DNA of 15,067 nucleotides from Cellvibrio sp. Its GTDB lineage: Bacteria; Pseudomonadota; Gammaproteobacteria; Pseudomonadales; Cellvibrionaceae. The DNA lies in NCBI GenBank assembly GCA_021323495.1, contig JAJQJO010000058.1:1-15067 (forward strand). Direction: 5' to 3'. The notes beneath the pieces were generated by a model. That model saw only the letters and a list, made by a program, of their open reading frames with translations. It did no database searches and had not been told where the DNA came from. The position numbers and the translations under genes were made by a program. Positions 7,708 through 14,107 of the stretch are shown here, in pieces. Every line of letters starts with the position of its first letter. Position 1 is the first letter of the stretch.

Positions 7708-8486
7708 TGTGCTGCCTCCGGTGCCTGAATGGGCATAGTCATAATGTCTTTGGTAGCTTGGTCACGCGCAATCTTCAAACCTTTCAAAATTGGCGCATTG
7801 TATGAGCTATCTAATGCAACCCATGATTTTTGGGCAACATCCCAATAACCGCTTGATTGAGCATCAGTTGTTTGATACATCAACGAGATGCGACCTACAC
7901 GCAAGATGCTTACTTCACGATCCTGACCATCAAGGGACAGAGTAGTTTTGTATGCAGAAATTGTGCTGCCGTAAGCAGATTCAATTTTGTAAGCTTCAAG
8001 CACTTGGCGGAACTTCTCTGACACAGATATATCAGCACGATCCTGGTTTGCACGCAGCATTGCGATTTGGGCTTGACGTTCTTCCAGTGAAAATGGCTTA
8101 TCCAAATTCACGAATTGCTCAAGTCCATCAAGCATACGGAAAATCAATGGTTGGATTTGACGCTCGATAACAGTCACTTTTTCAATTGACTGCTCCAGCT
8201 CCTGGACTACAACCAATTGTTTGGCAACTTGCTTTTCCATCTGTGTATTAAACACACGGAGATCATCAATCAGCTTGTTTTGTTGTTTGAATTGTTGCGT
8301 CAGATCGTCAGTTTCCTGAGCCAATCTATCAATACGCTTCTGGGAGTCTTGCGCCAAAGTAGTTTTGGCTTGACCGGCCTGGAGTACTGCATCCAGAGTT
8401 TGATCTGCCATGGCAACGCTACCCATTAGCGCGCCGGCAGAAAGCATTGTGGTCAGAGCCACCGCTTTCAATCGCTGCTTTTTCAT
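7704..8486 (-). CDS. DUF3450 family periplasmic coiled-coil protein
   Basis: First gene of the TonB operon; 260 residues from the ATG at 8486. It has a clear signal peptide (MKKQRLKAVALTTML..., cleavage near SVAMA-D at 27), a long heptad-rich coiled coil (about 30-112), a helical segment, and a C-terminal small domain with ILRVGRISLMYQ followed by a Tyr/Trp-rich end (SSGYWD, SWVALD). No enzyme motif is seen. Family members always sit before TtpC-ExbB-ExbD-TonB in such clusters, so it is probably a periplasmic accessory part of the motor, but its function is not established. A TTG at 8531 would add 15 residues. I reject it because the signal peptide begins at 8486, where GGGGGGA lies just upstream. 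Confidence 0.88.
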   Translation of the reverse strand: MKKQRLKAVALTTMLSAGALMGSVAMADQTLDAVLQAGQAKTTLAQDSQKRIDRLAQETDDLTQQFKQQNKLIDDLRVFNTQMEKQVAKQLVVVQELEQSIEKVTVIERQIQPLIFRMLDGLEQFVNLDKPFSLEERQAQIAMLRANQDRADISVSEKFRQVLEAYKIESAYGSTISAYKTTLSLDGQDREVSILRVGRISLMYQTTDAQSSGYWDVAQKSWVALDSSYNAPILKGLKIARDQATKDIMTMPIQAPEAAQ

Positions 8487-8520
8487 AATCCCCCCAACTG
8501 GGTGTTCAATCAAGTGAGTT

Positions 8521-8540
8521 TGTGGCAACAAGCTGCCACA
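8521..8540 (-). other. Perfect 7-bp hairpin in the TonB-operon leader
   Basis: TGTGGCA (8521-8527) and TGCCACA (8534-8540) are perfect reverse complements around a 6-nt loop, 35-54 nt upstream of the DUF3450 start. No T-run follows, so it is not an intrinsic terminator. Its role is unknown. Confidence 0.5.
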
Positions 8541-8659
8541 GACGCGTTATCCACGTAGCCTCTTCGAGGCGGCTAAGAACGGCGGCATTGTAATAAGCAC
8601 CATGGCCCACTTCCAATGATTTATCCTGCAACCTTCTACGTGTGTATTTAGGTATCAAC

Positions 8660-8702
8660 CCGGTAACACATAACTGCTTTTAATAAGTGCACCGGTAACA
8701 CA
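8660..8702 (-). repeat. Two 11-bp direct repeats CCGGTAACACA
   Basis: Identical copies of CCGGTAACACA lie at 8660-8670 and 8692-8702, 32 bp apart (about three helical turns). A related GGTATCA begins at 8651, 11 bp before the GGTAACA of the first copy. The spacing puts all three on one face of the DNA, as expected for binding sites of a regulator of the TonB operon. The regulator is unknown. Confidence 0.5.
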
Positions 8703-8776
8703 AAAAAACAAATTCCAAAAACCTAATCCGAAAACATATTTAAAAACAAAACTTTTGGTTATTAGCGATTACTCCA

Positions 8777-9283
8777 CTAACACCGGACATACTCTAAAAA
8801 CTCATGCGCTATTGGCGCTGTTTCATCCCCCGAAACGCGTGACTCCAGCATCCAGTCCTGCATGTCCAATTGACCAAACGATGCATCCCCGTCCGGCTCC
8901 AGATCAACGCGAGTCAAATAGATGCGATCAGCAAGCAACAGTGCGGAACGATAAATCTCCGCCCCCCCTATAACCATCGCCTCGCCATCAGAATGACCAT
9001 CATCATTCAATACCTCTTGCGCAGCCGACAAAGCCTGTTCGAAACTATTGGTAACAATCACCCCTTCAACAGCCAGCCAATCCTTACTGCGGGTAACAAC
9101 GATGTTGGTACGCCCGGGCAATGGTCTACCAATAGATTCATAAGTCTTGCGCCCCATGATTACCGGTTTACCAAGAGTAACCGTTTTGAAATGCCTTAAA
9201 TCCTGCGGAAGATGCCACGGCAGTTGGTTATTCCGGCCAATAATTCCGTTTTTAGCTGCCGCCACTATGATGGCCAATTTCAT
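8777..9283 (-). CDS. folA: Dihydrofolate reductase
   Basis: NADPH-dependent reduction of dihydrofolate to tetrahydrofolate in the cytoplasm; it recycles the dihydrofolate made by ThyA next door and is the trimethoprim target. It is 168 residues from the ATG at 9283, close to the 159 of E. coli FolA. Visible motifs are the N-terminal AAAKNGIIG loop, LPWHLPQDL with W23 and the catalytic acid D28, the NADPH-binding GRKTYESIGRPLPGR, and VIGGAEIYRSAL. A GTG at 9322 would add 13 basic residues with no counterpart in the family, so I use the ATG. Its ribosome site is weak (AAAGG 12 nt upstream) and a seven-codon ORF overlaps the start. It lies 48 nt after the thyA stop and is likely co-transcribed with thyA and lgt. 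Confidence 0.95.
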   Translation of the reverse strand: MKLAIIVAAAKNGIIGRNNQLPWHLPQDLRHFKTVTLGKPVIMGRKTYESIGRPLPGRTNIVVTRSKDWLAVEGVIVTNSFEQALSAAQEVLNDDGHSDGEAMVIGGAEIYRSALLLADRIYLTRVDLEPDGDASFGQLDMQDWMLESRVSGDETAPIAHEFLEYVRC

Positions 9284-9331
9284 GCAGAACTTTCGCCTTT
9301 CATTTCTACTCAATTTCAGCACCGCCTTCTT

Positions 9332-10171
9332 CTAAACAGCGATAGGCGCGCTAATGCGGGAGTGGGGCTCATATCCTTCAAATTCAAAATCAGCCAACTC
9401 ATATTCAAAAACAGACTCAGGCCGACGGAGGAGCCTAAGTGTAGGCAAGTTTTTTGGCTCACGTGTTAATTGTTCGTAAACTATGTCGTCAGTTATATGA
9501 TTATTGTACAGATGACAGTCGCCAAAAGTATGAACAAAATCCCCAACACCTAAATTGCATTGCTGCGCGATCATATGGGTGAGCAGCGCATAGCTGGCGA
9601 TATTAAAGGGCACACCTAAAAACAGATCCGCGCTGCGCTGATACAGTTGGCAGGAGAGCTTGCCATCGGATACGTAAAATTGGAACAGGGTATGGCATGC
9701 CGCCAAAGCCATACGCCCCTGCTCGACATTTTGTTGGGGACTCAAGGATTCATCAGGTAAATCGGCCGGGTTCCAGGCACTGACAATCAACCGGCGCGAA
9801 TAGGGATTTTTCTTGATTTGGGCGATGACCTCGGAAATCTGATCAATAGTCGAACCATCCGGACACGCCCAACTGCGCCACTGCTTGCCGTAAACCGGCC
9901 CCAAATCGCCCGCGTTGGTGGCCCATTCGTTCCAGATGTTGCAGCCACGCTCCTTTAGCCAGGTAACATCCGTCCGGCCCTGCAGGAACCAGAGCAGTTC
10001 TACAATGACACTCTTCAAGTGGACAGTTTTGGTTGTTACCAATGGAAAACCTTCATTGAGATCAAAACGCAATTGGCGACCAAAGACTGACCGCGTACCT
10101 GTGCCGGTACGATCTCCACGCTGAACACCGTTTTCAACTACGTCGCGCATCAATTCAAGATATTGCTTCAT
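9332..10171 (-). CDS. thyA: Thymidylate synthase
   Basis: Converts dUMP and methylene-tetrahydrofolate to dTMP and dihydrofolate. It is 279 residues from the ATG at 10171. It begins MKQYLELMRDVV like E. coli ThyA, has the phosphate-binding RTGTGT loop (R21), LGPVYGKQWR, SRR (R126/R127), catalytic C159 in ALAACH, QLYQRSADLFLGVPFN with N190, and HLYNNH. Compared with E. coli (264 residues) there is an insert of about 13 residues just before the catalytic Cys (ADLPDESLSPQQNVEQGR); from memory it also occurs in other gammaproteobacteria. Two in-frame TTG codons upstream are less likely starts. ACAGG lies 7 nt before the ATG. The gene follows lgt by 27 nt, the same pairing as in E. coli. Confidence 0.96.
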   Translation of the reverse strand: MKQYLELMRDVVENGVQRGDRTGTGTRSVFGRQLRFDLNEGFPLVTTKTVHLKSVIVELLWFLQGRTDVTWLKERGCNIWNEWATNAGDLGPVYGKQWRSWACPDGSTIDQISEVIAQIKKNPYSRRLIVSAWNPADLPDESLSPQQNVEQGRMALAACHTLFQFYVSDGKLSCQLYQRSADLFLGVPFNIASYALLTHMIAQQCNLGVGDFVHTFGDCHLYNNHITDDIVYEQLTREPKNLPTLRLLRRPESVFEYELADFEFEGYEPHSRISAPIAV

Positions 10172-10198
10172 CAACAAACCTGTGCTGAAAAAATTAAC

Positions 10199-11044
10199 TT
10201 AAGCGTTTTTGGCGGGCCTGGCGGCAACGGCATAGGCATAAACCAACAGCCCCAGACCGAGCAGAAACATAGGTATGCACAGCAGTTGCCCGCGAGTCAT
10301 CCATCCCATCAAATCAAACCCTATGCCTTGATCCGGCTCGCGAACGAATTCGACACTGAAGCGAAAAATGGAATATCCGATCAAAAACACACCGGATACT
10401 GCACCGCGGGGGCGGGGCTTGGCGGAGAACCAAAACACAATCACAAACAAGACTAACCCTTCAAGGAAAGCCTGATATAACTGGCTCGGATGACGGGCAA
10501 TCCCTTCTGGATCCATAGCCTTGGGGAACACCATTGCCCAAGGTAAATCGCTGACACGCCCCCAAAGTTCCTGGCCAATAAAATTACCCAAGCGGCCAAA
10601 ACCCAAACCGAGCGGCACTATGGGGGCGATAAAATCTGTTACACCAAGAAAGGGACGGTTGATGCGGTAAGCATAAATCATCATGGCTACTATCACGCCA
10701 ATCAACCCGCCGTGAAACGACATGCCACCTTCCCACACCCGGAACAACCAGAGGGGATCGCTCATCCATTGATCAAAATTGTAAAACACCACATAACCAA
10801 AGCGGCCACCGAGGATCACGCCGAATGCGCCATATGTGATCAGGTTTTCAACCTGGGATTTATTGACCGCAGCATTAGGCGCCTTGGCGCGATGTAAAGC
10901 AAGCAGCCAGGCACTCATAAATGCCAGCAAATACATAATCCCGTACCAATGGACATTTAACGGTCCGATAGTCATATCACCGAGGGATATGGGACCAATA
11001 GGGATGGTAAAAGCAATGGGATTTAAATCAGGGTATTGCAGCAT
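10199..11044 (-). CDS. lgt: Prolipoprotein diacylglyceryl transferase
   Basis: Inner-membrane enzyme for the first step of bacterial lipoprotein maturation: it moves diacylglyceryl from phosphatidylglycerol to the lipobox cysteine. It is 281 residues with about seven hydrophobic helices. Family residues present are HWYG (32-35), GGMSFHGG with H111, GRLGNFI with R151 and N154, RHPSQLYQ, and R228/E232 in FRFSVEF. The segment after GNFI reads GQELWGR where E. coli has NGELWGR; the flanking key residues are kept. The start ATG at 11044 is 74 nt downstream of the ptsP stop. That gap contains a plausible promoter, so lgt-thyA-folA may be expressed independently of the damaged ptsP. Confidence 0.96.
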   Translation of the reverse strand: MLQYPDLNPIAFTIPIGPISLGDMTIGPLNVHWYGIMYLLAFMSAWLLALHRAKAPNAAVNKSQVENLITYGAFGVILGGRFGYVVFYNFDQWMSDPLWLFRVWEGGMSFHGGLIGVIVAMMIYAYRINRPFLGVTDFIAPIVPLGLGFGRLGNFIGQELWGRVSDLPWAMVFPKAMDPEGIARHPSQLYQAFLEGLVLFVIVFWFSAKPRPRGAVSGVFLIGYSIFRFSVEFVREPDQGIGFDLMGWMTRGQLLCIPMFLLGLGLLVYAYAVAARPAKNA

Positions 11045-11083
11045 AAACGGTTAAACCTGAGGCAGCCAATTCAGTGGGCGGTG

Positions 11084-11112
11084 ATTATGGCGTGGAATTG
11101 TGACTCGCCCAA
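11084..11112 (-). promoter_or_regulatory. Candidate sigma-70 promoter for lgt-thyA-folA
   Basis: On the minus strand, TTGGGC (11107-11112) and CATAAT (11084-11089, 5 of 6 to consensus) are separated by 17 bp. Transcription would start near 11077, about 33 nt before the lgt ATG. The -35 box is weak (3 of 6). Confidence 0.35.
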
Positions 11113-11118
11113 GACATT

Positions 11119-12354
11119 TTATTCATTCGCATCCGAGGCAAGCGGGCGGATCAGGCGGGTCAAACCAGTCTCCCGCAATTCACGCGCGATGTGTTCACGG
11201 ATCAAATCCCCATTGGACATACGCATCACCTCAGCCAGCAAACCCTTGGCGCGCTCAAACGTAATGCCGCGAATAACCGATTTGACCTTGGGTAAGTTGG
11301 TGGCGCTCATGGAAAGCACGTCATATCCCATTGCCATTAAAAGAATGGCTGCCCCTGGATCGCCCGCCAGTTCGCCGCAAATGCTGACACTGATGCCTGC
11401 ATCGTGCGCGGCATACACTATGTATTGCAGCGCGCGCAAAACTGCCGGATGAAAGGCTTGGTAAAGGTCGGCCACCTGCGCATTGTTGCGATCCACTGCG
11501 AGCAAATATTGGGTAAGGTCATTACTGCCGACCGAAAGAAAATCTACCCGGCGCGATAGCTCCGGCGCAAGATAAACCGCCGCCGGTACTTCGATCATCA
11601 CCCCCACTTGCGGCTTGCGCACGCGGTAACCTTCTTCCAGCAACTCTTTATGCACCCGTTGAATAAGCGCACGTGCGGCTTCCACTTCCTGCATGTTAGT
11701 GATCATCGGCAAGAGGATCCGCAGGTTATCCAACCCCTCACTGGCCTTGATCATGGCACGGATTTGCGCAAGGAAAATCTCCGGATGATCAAGGGTGACG
11801 CGAATGCCGCGCCAGCCGAGGAACGGATTGTCCTCTTCAATCGGAAAATACGGCAGGGCTTTATCGCCGCCGATATCCAGCGTCCGCATAGTCACCGAGT
11901 GGGGCGCAAAAGCCTCCAACTGCTCACGATAAATAGCCCGCTGCTCCTCCTCGCTCGGGAATCGATCACGCAAGAGGAAAGGCACTTCGGTACGGTATAA
12001 ACCTACCCCTTCCGCACCCCGCTCCAGCGAACGCACTACATCTGCCATCAATCCGGTATTCACATGCAGCGGCAAACGGTAGCGATCTTTAGTTTCACAG
12101 GGAAGATCCTTGAGCGCCTCCAAGCCTTTTACCAGCGCCTGTTCCTCAAGGAAAATCGCCTTATACTGCTTACGCAGCTGTGCGCTCGGATCGCAATAAA
12201 CGGTACCTTTGTAGCCATCCACAATAATCGGGCGGCCATCAATCTGGATAAACGGCAAATCCACCGCCCCCATCACCGTAGGTATATCCATTGCCCGGGC
12301 CAAGATAGCCACATGGGAATTGGATGACCCTTGCACGGATACCAATCCAGCCAA
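11119..12354 (-). CDS. ptsP: PtsP C-terminal fragment (phospho-His and PEP-binding domains)
   Basis: This 411-residue open frame opens only a few codons before a TTG at 12354; a TGA lies just upstream in the same frame. It holds the phosphohistidine motif GSSNSHVAILARAMDIP (His14 of the fragment), then the PEP-binding barrel with RTLDIGGDKALPYF, the PEP-enzyme signature GSNDLTQYLLAVDRNN (276-291) and the active-site Cys326 in ICGELAGDP. It ends as expected for PtsP. There is no good ribosome site at the TTG, and the N-terminal frame runs 116 nt across it, so efficient independent translation is doubtful. Even if made, it lacks the HPr/NPr-binding helical domain needed to pass the phosphate on. 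Confidence 0.75.
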   Translation of the reverse strand: MAGLVSVQGSSNSHVAILARAMDIPTVMGAVDLPFIQIDGRPIIVDGYKGTVYCDPSAQLRKQYKAIFLEEQALVKGLEALKDLPCETKDRYRLPLHVNTGLMADVVRSLERGAEGVGLYRTEVPFLLRDRFPSEEEQRAIYREQLEAFAPHSVTMRTLDIGGDKALPYFPIEEDNPFLGWRGIRVTLDHPEIFLAQIRAMIKASEGLDNLRILLPMITNMQEVEAARALIQRVHKELLEEGYRVRKPQVGVMIEVPAAVYLAPELSRRVDFLSVGSNDLTQYLLAVDRNNAQVADLYQAFHPAVLRALQYIVYAAHDAGISVSICGELAGDPGAAILLMAMGYDVLSMSATNLPKVKSVIRGITFERAKGLLAEVMRMSNGDLIREHIARELRETGLTRLIRPLASDANE

Positions 12355-13351
12355 TTTTTCTTTGGATCAGGATGGTTTTGTCGGGATAAACCCGTGTCTT
12401 TTGGTTGGACTCTTGCAAATATGCCAGCACGCGCCGCCCCAAATCGCGCAAGTCGGTGGCCCGCTCGCGCAGATAGGGGTCATTCATGCTGTTGAAAATA
12501 TTTTCGTGTTCGAGAATGACCTCGCTCCAGGCATAGGATGCATTGGCGCCCTTGCGGATACGGCCGGCCACCTCACTACCAAGGGAAGCATCGTCGAGCA
12601 TGGCGAGATATGCATCAAAGAGCGCCTGTTCTTCGCGATTAATGCGCGTCTTGAGCTTCTCGCCAAGGGATTTGATATCCTCACGCACGGCCATCAGGCT
12701 GCGGTGGAAAAAAGCAATTTCTGCCTCGACATCCTTACACGCTTGATAAGGGACCGAACGCAGGTCTGCCGAGGGCGCTATAACTACCGCCTCACCAATC
12801 GCGATACCCGAGGCACCTGATACGCCGATGAACTTCGCCTGGGTAGCCTTGGCACCTACCGGTACCACACCGCCAGTCGCTTCCGCGTGGGCAATAACCG
12901 CAGCCAATTGCGCCGACATGGTGACTAAAAATGCTTCCTCACCTTCATCGAAACGGCGCTGCTCGACCTGTTGCACAACCAACACGCCGAGTACTTTACG
13001 GTGATGGATAATCGGCACCCCGAGGAACGCACTGTAGCGCTCCTCACCTGTTTCCGGGAAATATTGATAACTGGGATGCGCTTCGGCATGTTCCAGGTTA
13101 ATAGGTTCTTCACGCACAACCACGCGGCCAACCAACCCTTCACCCGCAGCCAAGCGCACTTTGCCGACGGCATCGACATTGAGGCCGTCAGTCGCCATTA
13201 ACACATAATCGCCCTTGGCATCGCGCAGGTATACCGAACATACCTGGGTTTTCATCACCTGTTTCACTCGCGTAACAATAATCGCCAACGCGGTTTTCAT
13301 ATCGCGCGCGGCGTTTACTTCCAGAACTATGGAGCGGAGTGAATTCAGCAT
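12239..13351 (-). CDS. ptsP: PtsP N-terminal fragment (GAF and EI-N domains)
   Basis: A 370-residue frame from the ATG at 13351. Residues 1-160 are a GAF sensory domain (from LNSLRSIVLEVNAARD to AQLAAVIAHAEA), followed from about 172 (FIGVSGASGIAIGEAVVI) by the enzyme I N-terminal helical domain that docks NPr. Family similarity ends near residue 330 (RVYPDKTILIQ); residues 331-370 are out-of-frame sequence rich in Gly and Tyr with no PtsP character. It therefore lacks the phospho-histidine and the PEP-binding domain. Gene order rppH-ptsP is the usual one in gammaproteobacteria. A perfect TATAAT at 13390-13395 on the minus strand sits 39 nt before the start, but I see no matching -35 box. Confidence 0.75.
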   Translation of the reverse strand: MLNSLRSIVLEVNAARDMKTALAIIVTRVKQVMKTQVCSVYLRDAKGDYVLMATDGLNVDAVGKVRLAAGEGLVGRVVVREEPINLEHAEAHPSYQYFPETGEERYSAFLGVPIIHHRKVLGVLVVQQVEQRRFDEGEEAFLVTMSAQLAAVIAHAEATGGVVPVGAKATQAKFIGVSGASGIAIGEAVVIAPSADLRSVPYQACKDVEAEIAFFHRSLMAVREDIKSLGEKLKTRINREEQALFDAYLAMLDDASLGSEVAGRIRKGANASYAWSEVILEHENIFNSMNDPYLRERATDLRDLGRRVLAYLQESNQKTRVYPDKTILIQRKIGWIGIRARVIQFPCGYLGPGNGYTYGDGGGGFAVYPD

Positions 13352-13399
13352 AGGGTTTGGTGATCAAGCCTGTAGATAGATTAATTGGAATTATAAGTA

Positions 13400-13903
13400 C
13401 TAGCGAACGCGGGTACTGCGATCCTCCAGATGCGCGTGAAACAATGACAACTCTTTCAACGCGCGACGATAGACATCACGCTTGAAGGAGACAACCTTTC
13501 CCAGAGGATACCAGTAACTCACCCAACGCCAATCATCAAATTCGGCGCGACCACCATTATTGAGGCTCACCCTGGAATCATCACTCAACATGCGCAACAA
13601 AAACCATTTCTGTTTTTGCCCGACACACAGTGGCAATGAATTGTGACGCACTAACCGATGAGGCAAACGATAGCGCAGCCAACCGCGAGTACAGGCCAGG
13701 ATTTGCACGTCCGCCTGGTGCAAGCCAACTTCCTCATGTAATTCCCGGTAGAGCGCCTGCTCCGGAGTTTCGTTGGGGTTGATACCCCCCTGCGGAAATT
13801 GCCAGGCATCCTGACCACCTACACGCCTGGCCCAAAGCAATTGGCCTTGGTCATTGGTCAAAATAATACCCACATTAGGGCGGAATCCGTCGGAATCGAT
13901 CAC
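13400..13903 (-). CDS. rppH: RNA 5'-pyrophosphohydrolase RppH (Nudix)
   Basis: Removes pyrophosphate from the 5' end of mRNAs and so starts RNase E-dependent decay. It is 167 residues (176 in E. coli). The Nudix box is complete: G39-x5-E45-x7-RELHEEVGL (53-61), preceded by WQFPQGGINP. The start is a GTG at 13903; it gives the family N-terminus MIDSDGFRPNVGIIL, compared with MIDDDGYRPNVGI in E. coli, so the GTG is well supported despite a weak ribosome site. The C-terminus contains the usual VVSFKRDVYRRAL segment. It is the first gene of the rppH-ptsP-lgt-thyA-folA block and is divergent from the HAD phosphatase gene. Confidence 0.96.
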   Translation of the reverse strand: MIDSDGFRPNVGIILTNDQGQLLWARRVGGQDAWQFPQGGINPNETPEQALYRELHEEVGLHQADVQILACTRGWLRYRLPHRLVRHNSLPLCVGQKQKWFLLRMLSDDSRVSLNNGGRAEFDDWRWVSYWYPLGKVVSFKRDVYRRALKELSLFHAHLEDRSTRVR

Positions 13904-13955
13904 GGGGAATTATCCATATAAAAGGTTTTGCTGTGGCAGAAAACAAAACTCCAGC

Positions 13956-14003
13956 GATATAGAGCGGACATGTTCCACAAAACAGCGTTTTCCGCACTAT
14001 ATC
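13956..14003. repeat. 13-bp imperfect inverted repeat
   Basis: GATATAGAGCGGA (13956-13968) and TCCGCACTATATC (13991-14003) are reverse complements at 12 of 13 positions, with a 22-nt spacer. The spacer itself holds AAAAC-AGC-GTTTT. It could be a regulator operator or a stem-loop; no T-run follows either end. Confidence 0.6.
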
Positions 14004-14048
14004 AGGCTTGCCCAAACCCGCAACCCTGAATCTCGGAAATGGTTTTCA

Positions 14049-14077
14049 TTGAGCGTACCGGCCACTGCCGCTATCCT
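14049..14077 (+). promoter_or_regulatory. Candidate sigma-70 promoter of the HAD gene
   Basis: TTGAGC (14049-14054) and TATCCT (14072-14077) are each 4 of 6 to consensus with a 17-bp spacer. Transcription would begin near 14084, about 52 nt before the GTG start. Confidence 0.4.
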
Positions 14078-14083
14078 AGCGCC

Positions 14084-14107
14084 CCTTTGCAACATCTTCG
14101 GCAAAGG
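14084..14107 (+). other. 5'-leader hairpin of the HAD gene
   Basis: CCTTTGC (14084-14090) and GCAAAGG (14101-14107) form a perfect 7-bp stem with a 10-nt loop. The left arm begins at the predicted transcription start, so the mRNA could carry a 5'-terminal stem-loop. The ribosome site AGG near 14125 is outside the stem. Confidence 0.45.

Larger units (their letters stand above)
8487..8776 (-). promoter_or_regulatory. Leader and promoter region of the TonB operon
   Basis: This 290-nt non-coding gap lies between the folA stop and the DUF3450 start; both genes are on the minus strand. It is A/T-rich at 8700-8760. It contains phased direct repeats (8651-8702), two possible hairpins (8521-8540 and 8556-8575) and a weak sigma-70-like pair. 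That pair is TTGGAA at 8611-8616 and TATTAC at 8590-8595, 15 bp apart, read on the minus strand. A start near 8583 would give a leader of about 97 nt. No clear terminator follows folA, so some read-through into the operon is possible. Confidence 0.4.
11119..13351 (-). pseudogene. ptsP: ptsP split by deletion/frameshift
   Basis: Together the two overlapping reading frames encode one PtsP (EI-Ntr), the enzyme that passes phosphate from PEP to NPr in the nitrogen-related PTS. The N-terminal frame is good until about Gln330 (codon 12362-12364). Family homology then continues one frame over from 12361 downwards, as EKLAGLVSVQGSSNSH. Between TILI and KLAGL only 7 nt remain where E. coli enzyme I has 15 residues, so about 38 nt are missing net. 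Adding them back would give about 755 residues, near the 759 I recall for P. aeruginosa PtsP. Either this strain carries a broken ptsP or the sequence has an error here. Both halves otherwise look well conserved, so any loss would be recent. Confidence 0.8.

Noticed and set aside
5860..7728. Long plus-strand open frames opposite the exbB/ttpC-like genes
   Set aside because: They are antisense shadows of well-recognised proteins, with no ribosome sites or family features.
8615..8625. Fur box for the TonB operon (AATGATTTATC)
   Set aside because: It matches only part of one half of the Fur consensus and lacks the repeated hexamer pattern.
8750..8776. Intrinsic terminator after folA
   Set aside because: Only A/T-only symmetry (CAAAA/TTTTG) and a 4-bp TTAG/CTAA match are present; there is no GC-rich stem.
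9332..10171. The thyA insert near the active site as a novel domain
   Set aside because: About 13 residues in a loop; from memory, similar inserts occur in many gammaproteobacterial ThyA proteins.
12352..12364. Programmed ribosomal frameshift in ptsP (A-rich AAAGAAAAATTGG)
   Set aside because: A frameshift would not explain the roughly 13 conserved residues that are missing, and PtsP is not known to use recoding. A deletion explains both.
13390..13395. Full promoter for ptsP based on a perfect TATAAT
   Set aside because: No acceptable -35 box lies 15-19 bp upstream and there is no extended -10 TG.
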